Both the position numbers and the translations under genes were made by a program. From Deltaproteobacteria bacterium (lineage in GTDB: Bacteria; Myxococcota_A; UBA796; SXON01), in assembly GCA_016875315.1 (NCBI GenBank), contig VGRQ01000004.1, positions 1-37,816 on the forward strand: DNA of 37,816 nt. The letters are read 5' to 3'. A model generated the notes under the pieces. That model was given only the letters and a program-made list of their open reading frames with translations. It did no database searches and had not been told where the DNA came from. Below are positions 16,929-24,559 of this stretch, one piece after another. Position 1 is the first letter of the stretch, and each line of letters starts with the position of its first letter.

Positions 16929-18431
16929 GTGATCTACTTCCTCCTCGTCGATCGCTTCGCCAACGGCAACCCCGCCAACGATGGCGCCATCGACCTCGCC
17001 GACCCGCAGGCCTTCCACGGGGGCGACCTCGCGGGACTGACCGCGAAGCTCGACTACCTGCGCGACCTGGGGGTGGACACCCTCTGGCTCGGGCCGATCA
17101 CCCAGATGCGAACCGAGAAGTTCTTCCAGTGGGGCGCCTACCACGGCTACTGGCTCGACGACCCGGTGGCGCTGGAGCCCCGGTTCGGCACGCTCGACGA
17201 GCTGGCGACGCTGCGCCGTGAGGCCGAGGCGCGTGGCATCGGGCTGGTGCTCGACACCGTGTACAACCACGTGGCACCCGATCACGGGCTCGTGGCCCAG
17301 CATCCCGAGTGGTTTCACGCGCCGGGCAAGATCACCGACTGGAACGACCCCGGCCAGTTGCAGCGGGGCTGGGTACACGGGCTCCCCGACCTCGACCAGG
17401 ACAACCCCGAGGTACGCGGCTGGCTGGAAGCCGCCACCGACCTGTGGATCGAGCGCGCGGGCCCCGTGGCCCTGCGCCTCGACGCCGTGCGTCACATGGC
17501 GCCCGAGTTCGTGCGCGCCATGGGCGACCGGGCGCGGGCGCGCGGCGTGCAGACCTGGGGCGAGGTGTTCGACGGCAACGTGGCCGCCGTGCTCGACACC
17601 CGCGAGAAGGCCGGGCTCGACCGGGTGTTCGACTACCCGCTCTTCTACGCGCTCCGCGACGTGGCCTGCGGCGACGCGCCGCCTGCCGTGCTCGCCGCCG
17701 CCCTCGACCGGAGCAACGGCGTGCCCGGCGACACATGGCTCAGCTTCGTGGACAATCACGACACGCCGCGCATCCAGAGCGCCTGCAACGGCGACGCCTG
17801 GGCCGCCGAGGCCGCGATCCAGCTCCTGTTCAGTTTGCGGGGCCAGCCCGTCATCACCTGGGGCACCGAGTACCTGCCACTGGGCGCCGAGGAACCCGGC
17901 AATCGCGCCGACATGCGCTGGGACTCGCTCGATCGCGAGCGGGTGGCGTGGCTCGGCACGCTGGCCCGCGGGCGGCGCGAGAGCGAGGCCCTGTCGCGCG
18001 GCGACAGCCGAGTCATCGCCGTGGGCCAGGACTTCGTCGCCTGGGAGCGAGTGGCGGGTCGCGACCGCCGCTGGGTGGTCTACAACGAGGGGCCGGCGCC
18101 GGTGGAGATCGGGGGTGTCAGCTTCGACGGGCGCTCGGTCACCGCGTGGAACCCCGGGACCCACCGGGCGCCCCGAGTGCCCGCTGGCACCACCCGCTTC
18201 CGATCGGGCACCACGCTTCCCCCGGGCGACCGGCTAGTGGTGGTGGGCGACGCGCCGGAGCTGGGGAGCTGGGACCCGTCCCGGGGCGTGCCGGTGCCGG
18301 GCAAGGTGGCACTGGAAGCCGAGGTTTACCTCTACAAGACCGTGGTGATCCACGCCGACGGGCGCCCGCCCACCTGGAGCGAAGGGGACAACCGGTGGCT
18401 GGTGGGGGGAGGCGGGATGGTGAGGTTGTAG
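16929..18431 (+). CDS. Cytoplasmic GH13 alpha-amylase with CBM20-like tail
   Basis: A 500-residue enzyme without signal peptide, predicted to act on alpha-1,4 glucans or maltodextrins inside the cell. GH13 motifs: LVDRFANGN near the start, GIGLVLDTVYNHV, VALRLDAVRHM (nucleophile Asp185), WGEVFDG (acid/base Glu212) and FVDNHDTPR (Asp278). The final about 90 residues (LVVVGDAPELGSWDP, then VYLYKTVVIHADG and W-x-x-G-D-N-R-W) resemble a CBM20 starch-binding module. I chose the GTG at 16929 because it is just before IYFLLVDRF, where many GH13 enzymes of this type begin, and has AAGG 8 nt upstream; an upstream non-ATG start is possible. The Uma2 gene is divergent 45 bp away. Confidence 0.88.
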   Translation: MIYFLLVDRFANGNPANDGAIDLADPQAFHGGDLAGLTAKLDYLRDLGVDTLWLGPITQMRTEKFFQWGAYHGYWLDDPVALEPRFGTLDELATLRREAEARGIGLVLDTVYNHVAPDHGLVAQHPEWFHAPGKITDWNDPGQLQRGWVHGLPDLDQDNPEVRGWLEAATDLWIERAGPVALRLDAVRHMAPEFVRAMGDRARARGVQTWGEVFDGNVAAVLDTREKAGLDRVFDYPLFYALRDVACGDAPPAVLAAALDRSNGVPGDTWLSFVDNHDTPRIQSACNGDAWAAEAAIQLLFSLRGQPVITWGTEYLPLGAEEPGNRADMRWDSLDRERVAWLGTLARGRRESEALSRGDSRVIAVGQDFVAWERVAGRDRRWVVYNEGPAPVEIGGVSFDGRSVTAWNPGTHRAPRVPAGTTRFRSGTTLPPGDRLVVVGDAPELGSWDPSRGVPVPGKVALEAEVYLYKTVVIHADGRPPTWSEGDNRWLVGGGGMVRL

Positions 18432-18617
18432 GGGGTGGGTTCAGCCAGAGGTTCTACACGCCGACCGAGGGCGCGCCGGGTTGGATCAAGATCAAGCTTG
18501 ATTGTGCATCACCGTCGACGTGCGCGGCGCTCGATTCGACGACGGTGGCCTGTTTCGCTGCTCCCGTACCGACGTGTGCTGGGGGGCTCGCCGTCACCGA
18601 GCGCCGACTGCGAGTCC
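18432..18617. other. Intergenic stretch with a 12-bp palindrome
   Basis: No convincing gene lies between the amylase stop and the first antitoxin. The frame open here on the plus strand gives Cys-rich sequence with no start or homologous look. The only structure I see is the perfect palindrome ATCAAGCTTGAT at 18491-18502, preceded by a direct ATCAAG copy. The stretch is more AT-rich than its neighbours, which fits the edge of an inserted toxin-antitoxin segment. Confidence 0.4.
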
Positions 18618-18646
18618 TTGCCACGATCTGCACACGCGAGTATGCT
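18618..18646 (+). promoter_or_regulatory. Promoter of the PIN-type toxin-antitoxin module
   Basis: TTGCCA (18618-18623), a 17-nt spacer and TATGCT (18641-18646). The -10 ends 6 nt before the antitoxin ATG, so the mRNA should be leaderless. Confidence 0.65.
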
Positions 18647-18652
18647 CTTTGT

Positions 18653-18952
18653 ATGAACGCCAAGCGCCGACTCTCCGCTTCCGTGGATGCCGATCTGCTC
18701 CGGGCTGCCGAGGCTGCCGTTTCTGGGGGCGATGCCGACAGCGTGAGCGCCTGGGTGAACGCGGCGCTCCGTCTCAAGCTCACGCACGACGCCCGGCTGG
18801 CCGCGCTATCAAGCTTCATTCGCGAGTACGAGGCGGAGAATGGTGAGATCACCGCCGAGGAGATTCGGCAGGCCGGACGGCGCGCGAGCGCCACCGCGAT
18901 CCCGGTTCGCGGGCCGAGCGCGACGAGCGGCTCCCGGAGCGTCCCCCGTTGA
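18653..18952 (+). CDS. Type II antitoxin, ribbon-helix-helix/VapB-like
   Basis: A 99-residue antitoxin. The N-terminus (KRRLSASVDADLLRAAEAAV, then SVSAWVNAALR) is a ribbon-helix-helix-like DNA-binding domain, and ALSSFIREYEAENGEITAEE is the usual toxin-binding tail of this family. It would bind and block the PIN toxin encoded next and repress its own promoter. The ATG at 18653 follows a clear promoter with no Shine-Dalgarno. The last 20 residues are Ser/Arg-rich and may be an extension due to the overlap. Its TGA stop overlaps the TTG start of the toxin. Confidence 0.85.
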   Translation: MNAKRRLSASVDADLLRAAEAAVSGGDADSVSAWVNAALRLKLTHDARLAALSSFIREYEAENGEITAEEIRQAGRRASATAIPVRGPSATSGSRSVPR

Positions 18953-19329
18953 GCCTGGTGCTCGACGCTGGCGCCCTCGTCGCGATTGAGCGTGCGGATC
19001 GCGGCGTACTCGCCTTGCTGAAGCGGGAGTTGCTCGCCGGGCGAGCCCCGGTGACGCACGGCGGTGTGGTTGGGCAGGTGTGGCGGAGCGGGAGCGGTCG
19101 GCAGGCCAACCTCGCGAGGCTGCTGCGAGGCGTCGAAGTCCGCGCGCTCGATGGCCCGCTCGGGTGCCGAGCGGGCGAACTCCTCGGCATCGCCGGAGAG
19201 GACGACGTGATCGATGCGGCGGTGGCGTTGCTCGCGCTCGACGGGGACATGATCCTCACTTCCGATCCAGGCGATCTCGCCGCGCTCGTGGCCGCCGCTG
19301 GAACGCACGCGGACATCGTCCCGGTATAA
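18949..19329 (+). CDS. PIN-domain toxin, VapC-like
   Basis: A 126-residue PIN-domain ribonuclease toxin. Expected metal-binding acidic residues are Asp6 (SLVLDAGALVAIERAD), Asp86/Asp89 (GEDDVIDAAVALLA) and Asp106 (ILTSDPGDL). The position that is Glu in many VapC proteins is Gln43 in VVGQVWRSG; as I recall this is usual for the subfamily that pairs with this antitoxin type. The TTG start at 18949 overlaps the antitoxin stop (TTGA) and has GGAG about 9 nt upstream. Together with the preceding gene it forms a complete module. Confidence 0.85.
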   Translation: MSLVLDAGALVAIERADRGVLALLKRELLAGRAPVTHGGVVGQVWRSGSGRQANLARLLRGVEVRALDGPLGCRAGELLGIAGEDDVIDAAVALLALDGDMILTSDPGDLAALVAAAGTHADIVPV

Positions 19330-19393
19330 TCAGGCCTTGGCCCGCGCCTCGGGTGCACCGGTTTGTCCTTCACCTCCGCCGCTTGGCAGGGAT

Positions 19394-19406
19394 CGTAACC
19401 GTTACG
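19394..19406. promoter_or_regulatory. Inverted repeat upstream of the second toxin-antitoxin module
   Basis: Arms CGTAAC and GTTACG around a single C. It lies in the 175-bp gap between the two modules, about 100 bp before the second antitoxin, in locally AT-rich DNA. Could be an operator; nothing else is seen in this gap apart from the -10 at 19493. Confidence 0.35.
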
Positions 19407-19492
19407 CAAAGCGAAACTATTTCACGAGTTCTACAGGCCTACCGTACCTCCTGGTCACCGACCGCGTTCGGGACGAGCGCGCCGATCGCGGC

Positions 19493-19498
19493 TATGCT
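19493..19498 (+). promoter_or_regulatory. -10 element TATGCT of the RelE/ParE-type module
   Basis: The same TATGCTC as at 18641, at exactly the same distance (6 nt between hexamer and ATG) from the second antitoxin gene. No good -35 is seen. Confidence 0.5.
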
Positions 19499-19504
19499 CA
19501 TGGC

Positions 19505-19759
19505 ATGACCGCGTCGCCGCTCGCCCAGAAGGTCCTCTCCCTCCCGTACGACGAGCGGGAGCGTCTGCTCGCCGAACTAATCGACAGCCTCCACGACGGG
19601 AACACGGGGGAGGTCGTCCAGGGCGACGCCTGGGATCGTTCGTGGGCCGCCGAGTTGGACGCCCGCCTGAGCGGCGTCGAGGATGGGACCGTGGCGACCG
19701 TGCCCGCCGACCAGGTGCTCGCGGAGATGCGGGCGGGCATCCTGCCTGCTCGCCGTTGA
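19505..19759 (+). CDS. Addiction module antitoxin (PF09720-like)
   Basis: An 84-residue acidic antitoxin of the putative addiction module component family. It opens with SPLAQKVLSLPYDERERLLAELIDSL, the family hallmark, and ends with VPADQVLAEMRAGILPARR, where the usual W/V-x-E-V motif is represented by VPADQVLAEMR. It should bind the RelE/ParE-type toxin encoded next. The ATG at 19505 follows a -10 with a 6-nt spacer and no Shine-Dalgarno. The gene overlaps the toxin reading frame. Confidence 0.85.
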   Translation: MTASPLAQKVLSLPYDERERLLAELIDSLHDGNTGEVVQGDAWDRSWAAELDARLSGVEDGTVATVPADQVLAEMRAGILPARR

Positions 19760-20057
19760 GTTCCACCCCGAGGCCCGCACGGAGCTCCTCCACGAACGGG
19801 GATGGTACCGCGAACGGAGTGAGCAGGTTGCGCTCGGGTTCGACACTACCGTGGCCGCCGCCGTCTCGCTGATCGCGGAGACGCCGGAGGTCGCGCCGGT
19901 CTGGCCCCCGATGGCCCACCGGAGGGTTCGCAAGTGGGCGCTGCGGCGGTACCCGTTCTGCCTATTCTATGTCGTTCTAGACGCACGCCTGGTCATTCTG
20001 GCCGTTGCCCATGCTCGGCGTCGCCCGGGGTACTGGCGGAGCAGGTTGGGGACGTAG
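19683..20057 (+). CDS. RelE/ParE-family toxin
   Basis: The conserved part (VEFHPEARTELLHERGWYR, then VSLIAETPEVAPVWPP, RRVRKWALRRYPFCLFYVV and LVILAVAHARRRPGYWR) is a RelE/ParE superfamily fold, probably a ribosome-dependent mRNase or gyrase inhibitor. The homologous region begins at about 19755. The only ordinary start codon in frame is the ATG at 19683, which gives 124 residues with an atypical Cys/Arg-rich front. A CTG at 19746 would give a normal-looking 103-residue toxin and fits a short overlap with the antitoxin. The end overlaps the convergent GH15 gene by 81 bp. Confidence 0.8.
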   Translation: MGPWRPCPPTRCSRRCGRASCLLAVEFHPEARTELLHERGWYRERSEQVALGFDTTVAAAVSLIAETPEVAPVWPPMAHRRVRKWALRRYPFCLFYVVLDARLVILAVAHARRRPGYWRSRLGT

Positions 20058-22205
20058 CCCGGGGCGCTCCGCCGCCTCGACCTGGAAACGCCTCCAGGGC
20101 CCGTCCAGCCCACTTGAAGTACACCCCCGCCGCCGCCTCCACGCGGCGATCCCCAGCAACAGGACGCCCGCCGCCCCGGAGTCGCTGGCGTCCTCGCAGG
20201 AACAGGCCGGGGTGTAGACCGCCTCGATGGGGGTGTCAAAAACCGGGTCGACCGGCTCGGGACAGAAAGCGCTGTTGGCGGCCCGCTCCTGCATCGCGAG
20301 CACGTAGAGCCCCGCGCCGAAGCCCACCATCGGCACGGGGCCGGCGTACTCGCCCGTTTCCGGAATGAACAGCTCCGGGATCTGCCGGCCATTGAGCATC
20401 GCCTGCCCGGTGATCCAGTCCTCGAGTTCCTCGGCGCGGGCGGTGGCGCAGGCACGTCGCATGGCGGTAGCTACCCGGAGGTCGGCGAAGGCCCACTCCG
20501 CATTGTCATAATCGCTGCCGTCGTCGTTGCGGGCGTAGCCCACGCCGGACTCCACCCGGAGCACCTCGTCCCAGGCCGCGAGCGTGGGGCCGAAGGAGCT
20601 GCCCAGGGGGTCGAGCACGTCGAAGTTATAGGCCTCTACCGCAGAGATATCGAGATAGTCGTCACCCGAGTTGAGCTGGCCCTTGCTCGCGGCGAGCACC
20701 CCGTTCTCGTCGACCAGCTCCAGCGCCACCGCCGCGGCGATGCCCTCCGCCGACTGGAGGTAGCCGGTGGCGCGCGGGTCGCCGAGTTGCAGCGCGATCT
20801 CCGCGGCGGCGCGCAGGCCCGCCACCGCCATCACCGAGGTGTAGGTGTACTGGTCTTGCTGGCCCGACCAGTGGCGTTCCCAGATGGAGCTGTCGACCGC
20901 GATGAGGCCGTTGCTGGCCACGATCATCGCCTGGAGCGGGTCGGCCACCTCGTCGAGGGCGCGCGCGCCCACATCGCCGAGCAGGCCGGTCTCGTCGCCC
21001 TGGGCCAGAATCTCAGCCAGCGCCCAGAGGAACAGCCCCCAGTTGTCAAGTTCCACGTTGGGACCGGTGCCGTCGTCGTCCGACCACTCGGTGCCGTCGC
21101 CGTAGAGGCGACACACGCTCACGCCGTAGTCCTGCCCGTTGACATACGCCGAGTAGCCGCCCGCCTTGCCCTCCTGGAACAGGAACCGGAGCGCGTTGGC
21201 CGCCTCCTCGCCGTAGCCCGCGCGCGCCAGGGCCACGATGCTGTAGGCCGAGTCGCGCACCCAGGTGATGTTCCAGTAGTGCGGGAAGTCGTCCTGCGGG
21301 GCGGCCACCGGGAAGCTCGCGACGATCTGGCCAAAGGCGGCACCGGGCTCGCGCACCTGGGCCATCTTCAGGTAGGCCAACTGCTGGCGGAAGACCGCCG
21401 TCTCGTCGCTGCCGAGGTCGGCCGGTACCGAGGCCTCGGACTGGAACGCCGCCCAGCCCTGCAACTCGGCCACCAGCCAGTCGCGAGCGCCCGCCTCGAG
21501 CGGCGACCAGTCCGGCGTGGGATCGGTGGTGGTGAACACCCCGTGCCACGCCTCCTCGCCTGGCCCCAGCGAGGGCACGCTCCAGCCGAAGCCCGGGACG
21601 ATGCTCGACGCGTAGAAAGCGCAGTCACCAGCGAGCTTCCGCCCGGCGAGCACCGTGTCGTACACCTGCTCGCAGGTGTTGTCTGCGGCACCCGGCGCGT
21701 GGAACCAGAGCGCAATGTCGCTCGCCTCCTCCACCACGAGGTCGGCGGCGTAGGTGGCCACGGTCTCGCTGCCGCCTGCCTGCCAGTTGTGCAGCGAGGC
21801 CAGCTGGAAGGCCGGCACCCGCGCGCTGGCGCTCGGGTTGCGCACGCGCACCACCTGGGCCACGCCGAAGCCCTCGTAGGCCATCGGCATGAAGGCCCAC
21901 TGGGTGAACTCCAGGTTGCCCGCCACCTGCTTGCTGCCAATCACGCCCGTGCCGTCCTCGGTCCACACCGACTCGGGGTCGCTCAGCCAGTTGCCGGTGC
22001 CGTCGAGGTCGGTGTAGCCAAAGTAGGTGTCGTACAGGATGTCGTCGGTGTACTCGTAGGCGTCGTACTGGGAATAGGTGTGGTTCCAGGCCTGTGTGAG
22101 GCGGTCGCCGTCGTAGACGATCACCCCGAAGCCATTCCCGGCCGCGCGCGTGTAGAGCGACGTGAAGGGCTCCACCGCGAGCGCAGACAGGACGAGGAGC
22201 GTCAC
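19977..22205 (-). CDS. GH15-like glucoamylase/glucodextranase with MYXO-CTERM-like tail
   Basis: A 742-residue exported enzyme. A short uncharged leader (MTLLVLSALAVEP) is followed by a beta-rich super-sandwich-like domain and an (alpha/alpha)6-barrel region containing WNITWVRDSAYSIVALARA (Trp315-Asp318), a hallmark of GH15-type enzymes that release glucose from chain ends. Near the C-terminus CSCEDASDSGAAGVLLLGIA followed by AWRRRR is a MYXO-CTERM-like sorting signal (Cys, hydrophobic helix, Arg cluster). Such tails normally end right there, but 48 more codons follow and run into the toxin gene. The GTG at 22205 overlaps the stop of the upstream amylase as GTGA, which fixes the start. Third gene of a coupled operon. 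Confidence 0.8.
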   Translation of the reverse strand: MTLLVLSALAVEPFTSLYTRAAGNGFGVIVYDGDRLTQAWNHTYSQYDAYEYTDDILYDTYFGYTDLDGTGNWLSDPESVWTEDGTGVIGSKQVAGNLEFTQWAFMPMAYEGFGVAQVVRVRNPSASARVPAFQLASLHNWQAGGSETVATYAADLVVEEASDIALWFHAPGAADNTCEQVYDTVLAGRKLAGDCAFYASSIVPGFGWSVPSLGPGEEAWHGVFTTTDPTPDWSPLEAGARDWLVAELQGWAAFQSEASVPADLGSDETAVFRQQLAYLKMAQVREPGAAFGQIVASFPVAAPQDDFPHYWNITWVRDSAYSIVALARAGYGEEAANALRFLFQEGKAGGYSAYVNGQDYGVSVCRLYGDGTEWSDDDGTGPNVELDNWGLFLWALAEILAQGDETGLLGDVGARALDEVADPLQAMIVASNGLIAVDSSIWERHWSGQQDQYTYTSVMAVAGLRAAAEIALQLGDPRATGYLQSAEGIAAAVALELVDENGVLAASKGQLNSGDDYLDISAVEAYNFDVLDPLGSSFGPTLAAWDEVLRVESGVGYARNDDGSDYDNAEWAFADLRVATAMRRACATARAEELEDWITGQAMLNGRQIPELFIPETGEYAGPVPMVGFGAGLYVLAMQERAANSAFCPEPVDPVFDTPIEAVYTPACSCEDASDSGAAGVLLLGIAAWRRRRGCTSSGLDGPWRRFQVEAAERPGLRPQPAPPVPRATPSMGNGQNDQACV

Positions 22206-24559
22206 TCGGGCACCAGGACGCGGCTGTCGAGGGCACCCACGTACACCGAGAGGCTGTCGCCGTCGGGCTCGAAACGCTCGCCGGTGAAGATGTCGACGTA
22301 GCTGGCACTCGGCAGGCCGGCGAAACTGAGCCCGTTGCTCAGCGTGCGCGCATCGCCGCGGTTGAGGATCACCAGCACGGCGTCGCTGCCGTTCACCCGC
22401 GCGTAGGCCCAGGTGTCGGCCTCGTTTTCCCACCAGTCCACGCGCGTGCCCGTCGACATCGCCGGGTGCTCGCGACGGGCTTGCCCGAGCGCCTGGACGT
22501 GGGCCAGGACGCGCGACTCGTCGGCACTGAGATCGCTGCCGAAGCGCATCTGCTGCCGGTTGTCGGGGTCGGCGTAGCCGGGCAGGCCGATCTCGTCGCC
22601 GTAGTAGATGAGCGGGAGTCCCTCGGAGCTGAGCAGGAAGGTCCAGGCCAGGCTCAGGCGATCGTAGGGCTCCGACCAGCCCGGGGCGGCGGCCGGGTCG
22701 CGCAGGCTGCCGTCGTCGCCGCACGCGCCCACCGATCCCTCTCCCGAGGCCGCCGCGATGAACCGCGACACGTCGTGATTGCCGAGGAAGGGCGACATCA
22801 GCGCCCCCCCGTAGGCCGCCTGCGACGCGGCCCAGGACGCCTGGAGCGAGCCGTCGCCGTTGCTCAGCCCGGCGCTCCCCTCGGCGAAGGCGGCGATGAT
22901 GCTGTAGTACAGCGGGAAGTCGAACTGGGCGTCGAGCTTGCCGTCGCCGATGTACTCCGCGATCTTGGTGTAGCCGTCGAATGTCTCGCCAATGGTACGG
23001 AAGTCCTCGGTGCCACCCACGCCCGAGTGTTCGATTTCCCGGGCGATGCGGGCCTGGCTGTTGACCACCACCGACATCGGCATGTGTTTCACCGCGTCGA
23101 TGCGGTAGCCGTCGAGGTCGTAGTCCCTGGCGAAGTCGATCGCCGCGTCGACCGAGCGGACGAGGGGGTCGTCCTGGGTGTAGTCGATGTCGGGCAGGTA
23201 CTCAGCGAACCAGCAGGTTTCCGTGCGCTGGTCCCAGTTGAGCTCGCCGTCGCCGTCGTCGTCTTCCTCGCAGATGAAGCGGTCGTTGAACCACTCGGGA
23301 CGGGTGGTGTACCAGTCGTGGGTCTCGTGCACGTGGTTGGCCACCCAGTCGACCATCACCCGCATGCCGCGCGCGTGGGCCTCGTCGACGAGGAGGCGGA
23401 GGTCGTCGGCGCTGCCGAAGTGCTCCTCGGGATCGTCGCCCGACGGCCAGTAGCCGTGGTAGCCGGCGTAGCTGGCGTTGCACTGCCCGTCCCAGGGGCC
23501 CTCGGCGTTGTCTTGCGGGGCCGTCAACCAGAGCGCAGTGACGCCCAGGTCGTCGAGGTAGTCCAGCTTGGCCACCACCCCGGCCCAGTCGCCGCCCTGG
23601 TAGTCGACGTCGGCGCCCTCCGACTCGTTGAGCGCCGCGTCGCCATCGAAGAAGCGGTCGACGAACACGAAGTAGAGGAGTCCGCTCTCCCAGTCGCGCT
23701 CGTCGAGCCAGAAGGGCACGTAGAGATCCTCGGCTCCGTCGGCGCCGACGCGGATGACATGCCGCCCGCTGTCGAGACCGGACGTGGCGAAGTAGAAGGT
23801 CTGGTCGGTCCACCCGTCGATCGGCTCGCCATCGAGCGTGGCCCAGGCGCCCGTCACCTCGCGATCCGCCCGCGCGCCCACCTCGATGCCGCGCGTGTCG
23901 CGGTCGATCTTCACCCTCGTGGTTTCCAGCAGCGGATCGTCGCAGTCGTTGACCACGACGAGCGAGTTGCAGCCGTTGCCCCCGGGGGAGCACTCCGCGT
24001 CGTAGCTCTGGCCCTCGTCGCAGTGGATGAAGTCGGCCTCCGCGTCGCAGCGCCAGTCGCTTCCGTTCTCGACGTACTTGTACGCGTAGCTGCCCGGCGA
24101 GAGCACCAGCGTGGTGCTCCAGCTCCCGTCGGTGCCCTCTTCCAGCACGTCGGCCGTGGTCGACCAGCCGTTGAAGTCGCCCGCGATGGCCACGCTCTGG
24201 GCACCCGGCGCCTCGGTGGAGAAGATCATCGGGCAGCCGGAGATCGAGCCCGGCAGAACCTCCACGCTGAGGTTGGTCTCGGCATCCTGCCCGCAGGCGT
24301 CGGTGGCCACCAGTTGCACCGAGGCGTAGCCCACGTCGCTGCCGTTGCCGGTGAGGTGGAGCTTGGTGCCCCGCATCTCGGCGTTGACCTTGCCATCGGA
24401 CACGGCGGTGAAGCTGAGCGACTTGCCCTCGGCATAGTCGGCGAGGTCGAGGGGCACATCCACCCCCTCGGTGACGGTGACGGGCTCGAGCTCCGACCAG
24501 GCAGGCGGCGCCTCGCAGCAGGCCCCGAGGAGCAGCACGAGCAGGAGGCTCGACTTCAT
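22202..24559 (-). CDS. GH13 alpha-amylase-like lipoprotein with glycogen-binding domain
   Basis: A 785-residue lipoprotein: signal MKSSLLLVLLLGAC (Cys14), a beta-sandwich (about 25-105), an AMPK/CBM48-like glycogen-binding domain (SVAIAGDFNGWST at 122-134, GSYAYKYVENG), another sandwich (210-285) and the catalytic barrel. GH13 residues: nucleophile Asp488 (LDGYRIDAVKHM), acid/base Glu525 (RTIGETFDG) and Asp596 (FLGNHDVSR). An EEDDDGDGELNWD loop (431-443) probably binds calcium. The domain order resembles neopullulanase- and cyclomaltodextrinase-like enzymes of the envelope. It overlaps both neighbours by 4 nt (ATGA upstream, GTGA downstream), giving a tightly coupled three-gene operon. Confidence 0.9.
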   Translation of the reverse strand: MKSSLLLVLLLGACCEAPPAWSELEPVTVTEGVDVPLDLADYAEGKSLSFTAVSDGKVNAEMRGTKLHLTGNGSDVGYASVQLVATDACGQDAETNLSVEVLPGSISGCPMIFSTEAPGAQSVAIAGDFNGWSTTADVLEEGTDGSWSTTLVLSPGSYAYKYVENGSDWRCDAEADFIHCDEGQSYDAECSPGGNGCNSLVVVNDCDDPLLETTRVKIDRDTRGIEVGARADREVTGAWATLDGEPIDGWTDQTFYFATSGLDSGRHVIRVGADGAEDLYVPFWLDERDWESGLLYFVFVDRFFDGDAALNESEGADVDYQGGDWAGVVAKLDYLDDLGVTALWLTAPQDNAEGPWDGQCNASYAGYHGYWPSGDDPEEHFGSADDLRLLVDEAHARGMRVMVDWVANHVHETHDWYTTRPEWFNDRFICEEDDDGDGELNWDQRTETCWFAEYLPDIDYTQDDPLVRSVDAAIDFARDYDLDGYRIDAVKHMPMSVVVNSQARIAREIEHSGVGGTEDFRTIGETFDGYTKIAEYIGDGKLDAQFDFPLYYSIIAAFAEGSAGLSNGDGSLQASWAASQAAYGGALMSPFLGNHDVSRFIAAASGEGSVGACGDDGSLRDPAAAPGWSEPYDRLSLAWTFLLSSEGLPLIYYGDEIGLPGYADPDNRQQMRFGSDLSADESRVLAHVQALGQARREHPAMSTGTRVDWWENEADTWAYARVNGSDAVLVILNRGDARTLSNGLSFAGLPSASYVDIFTGERFEPDGDSLSVYVGALDSRVLVPE

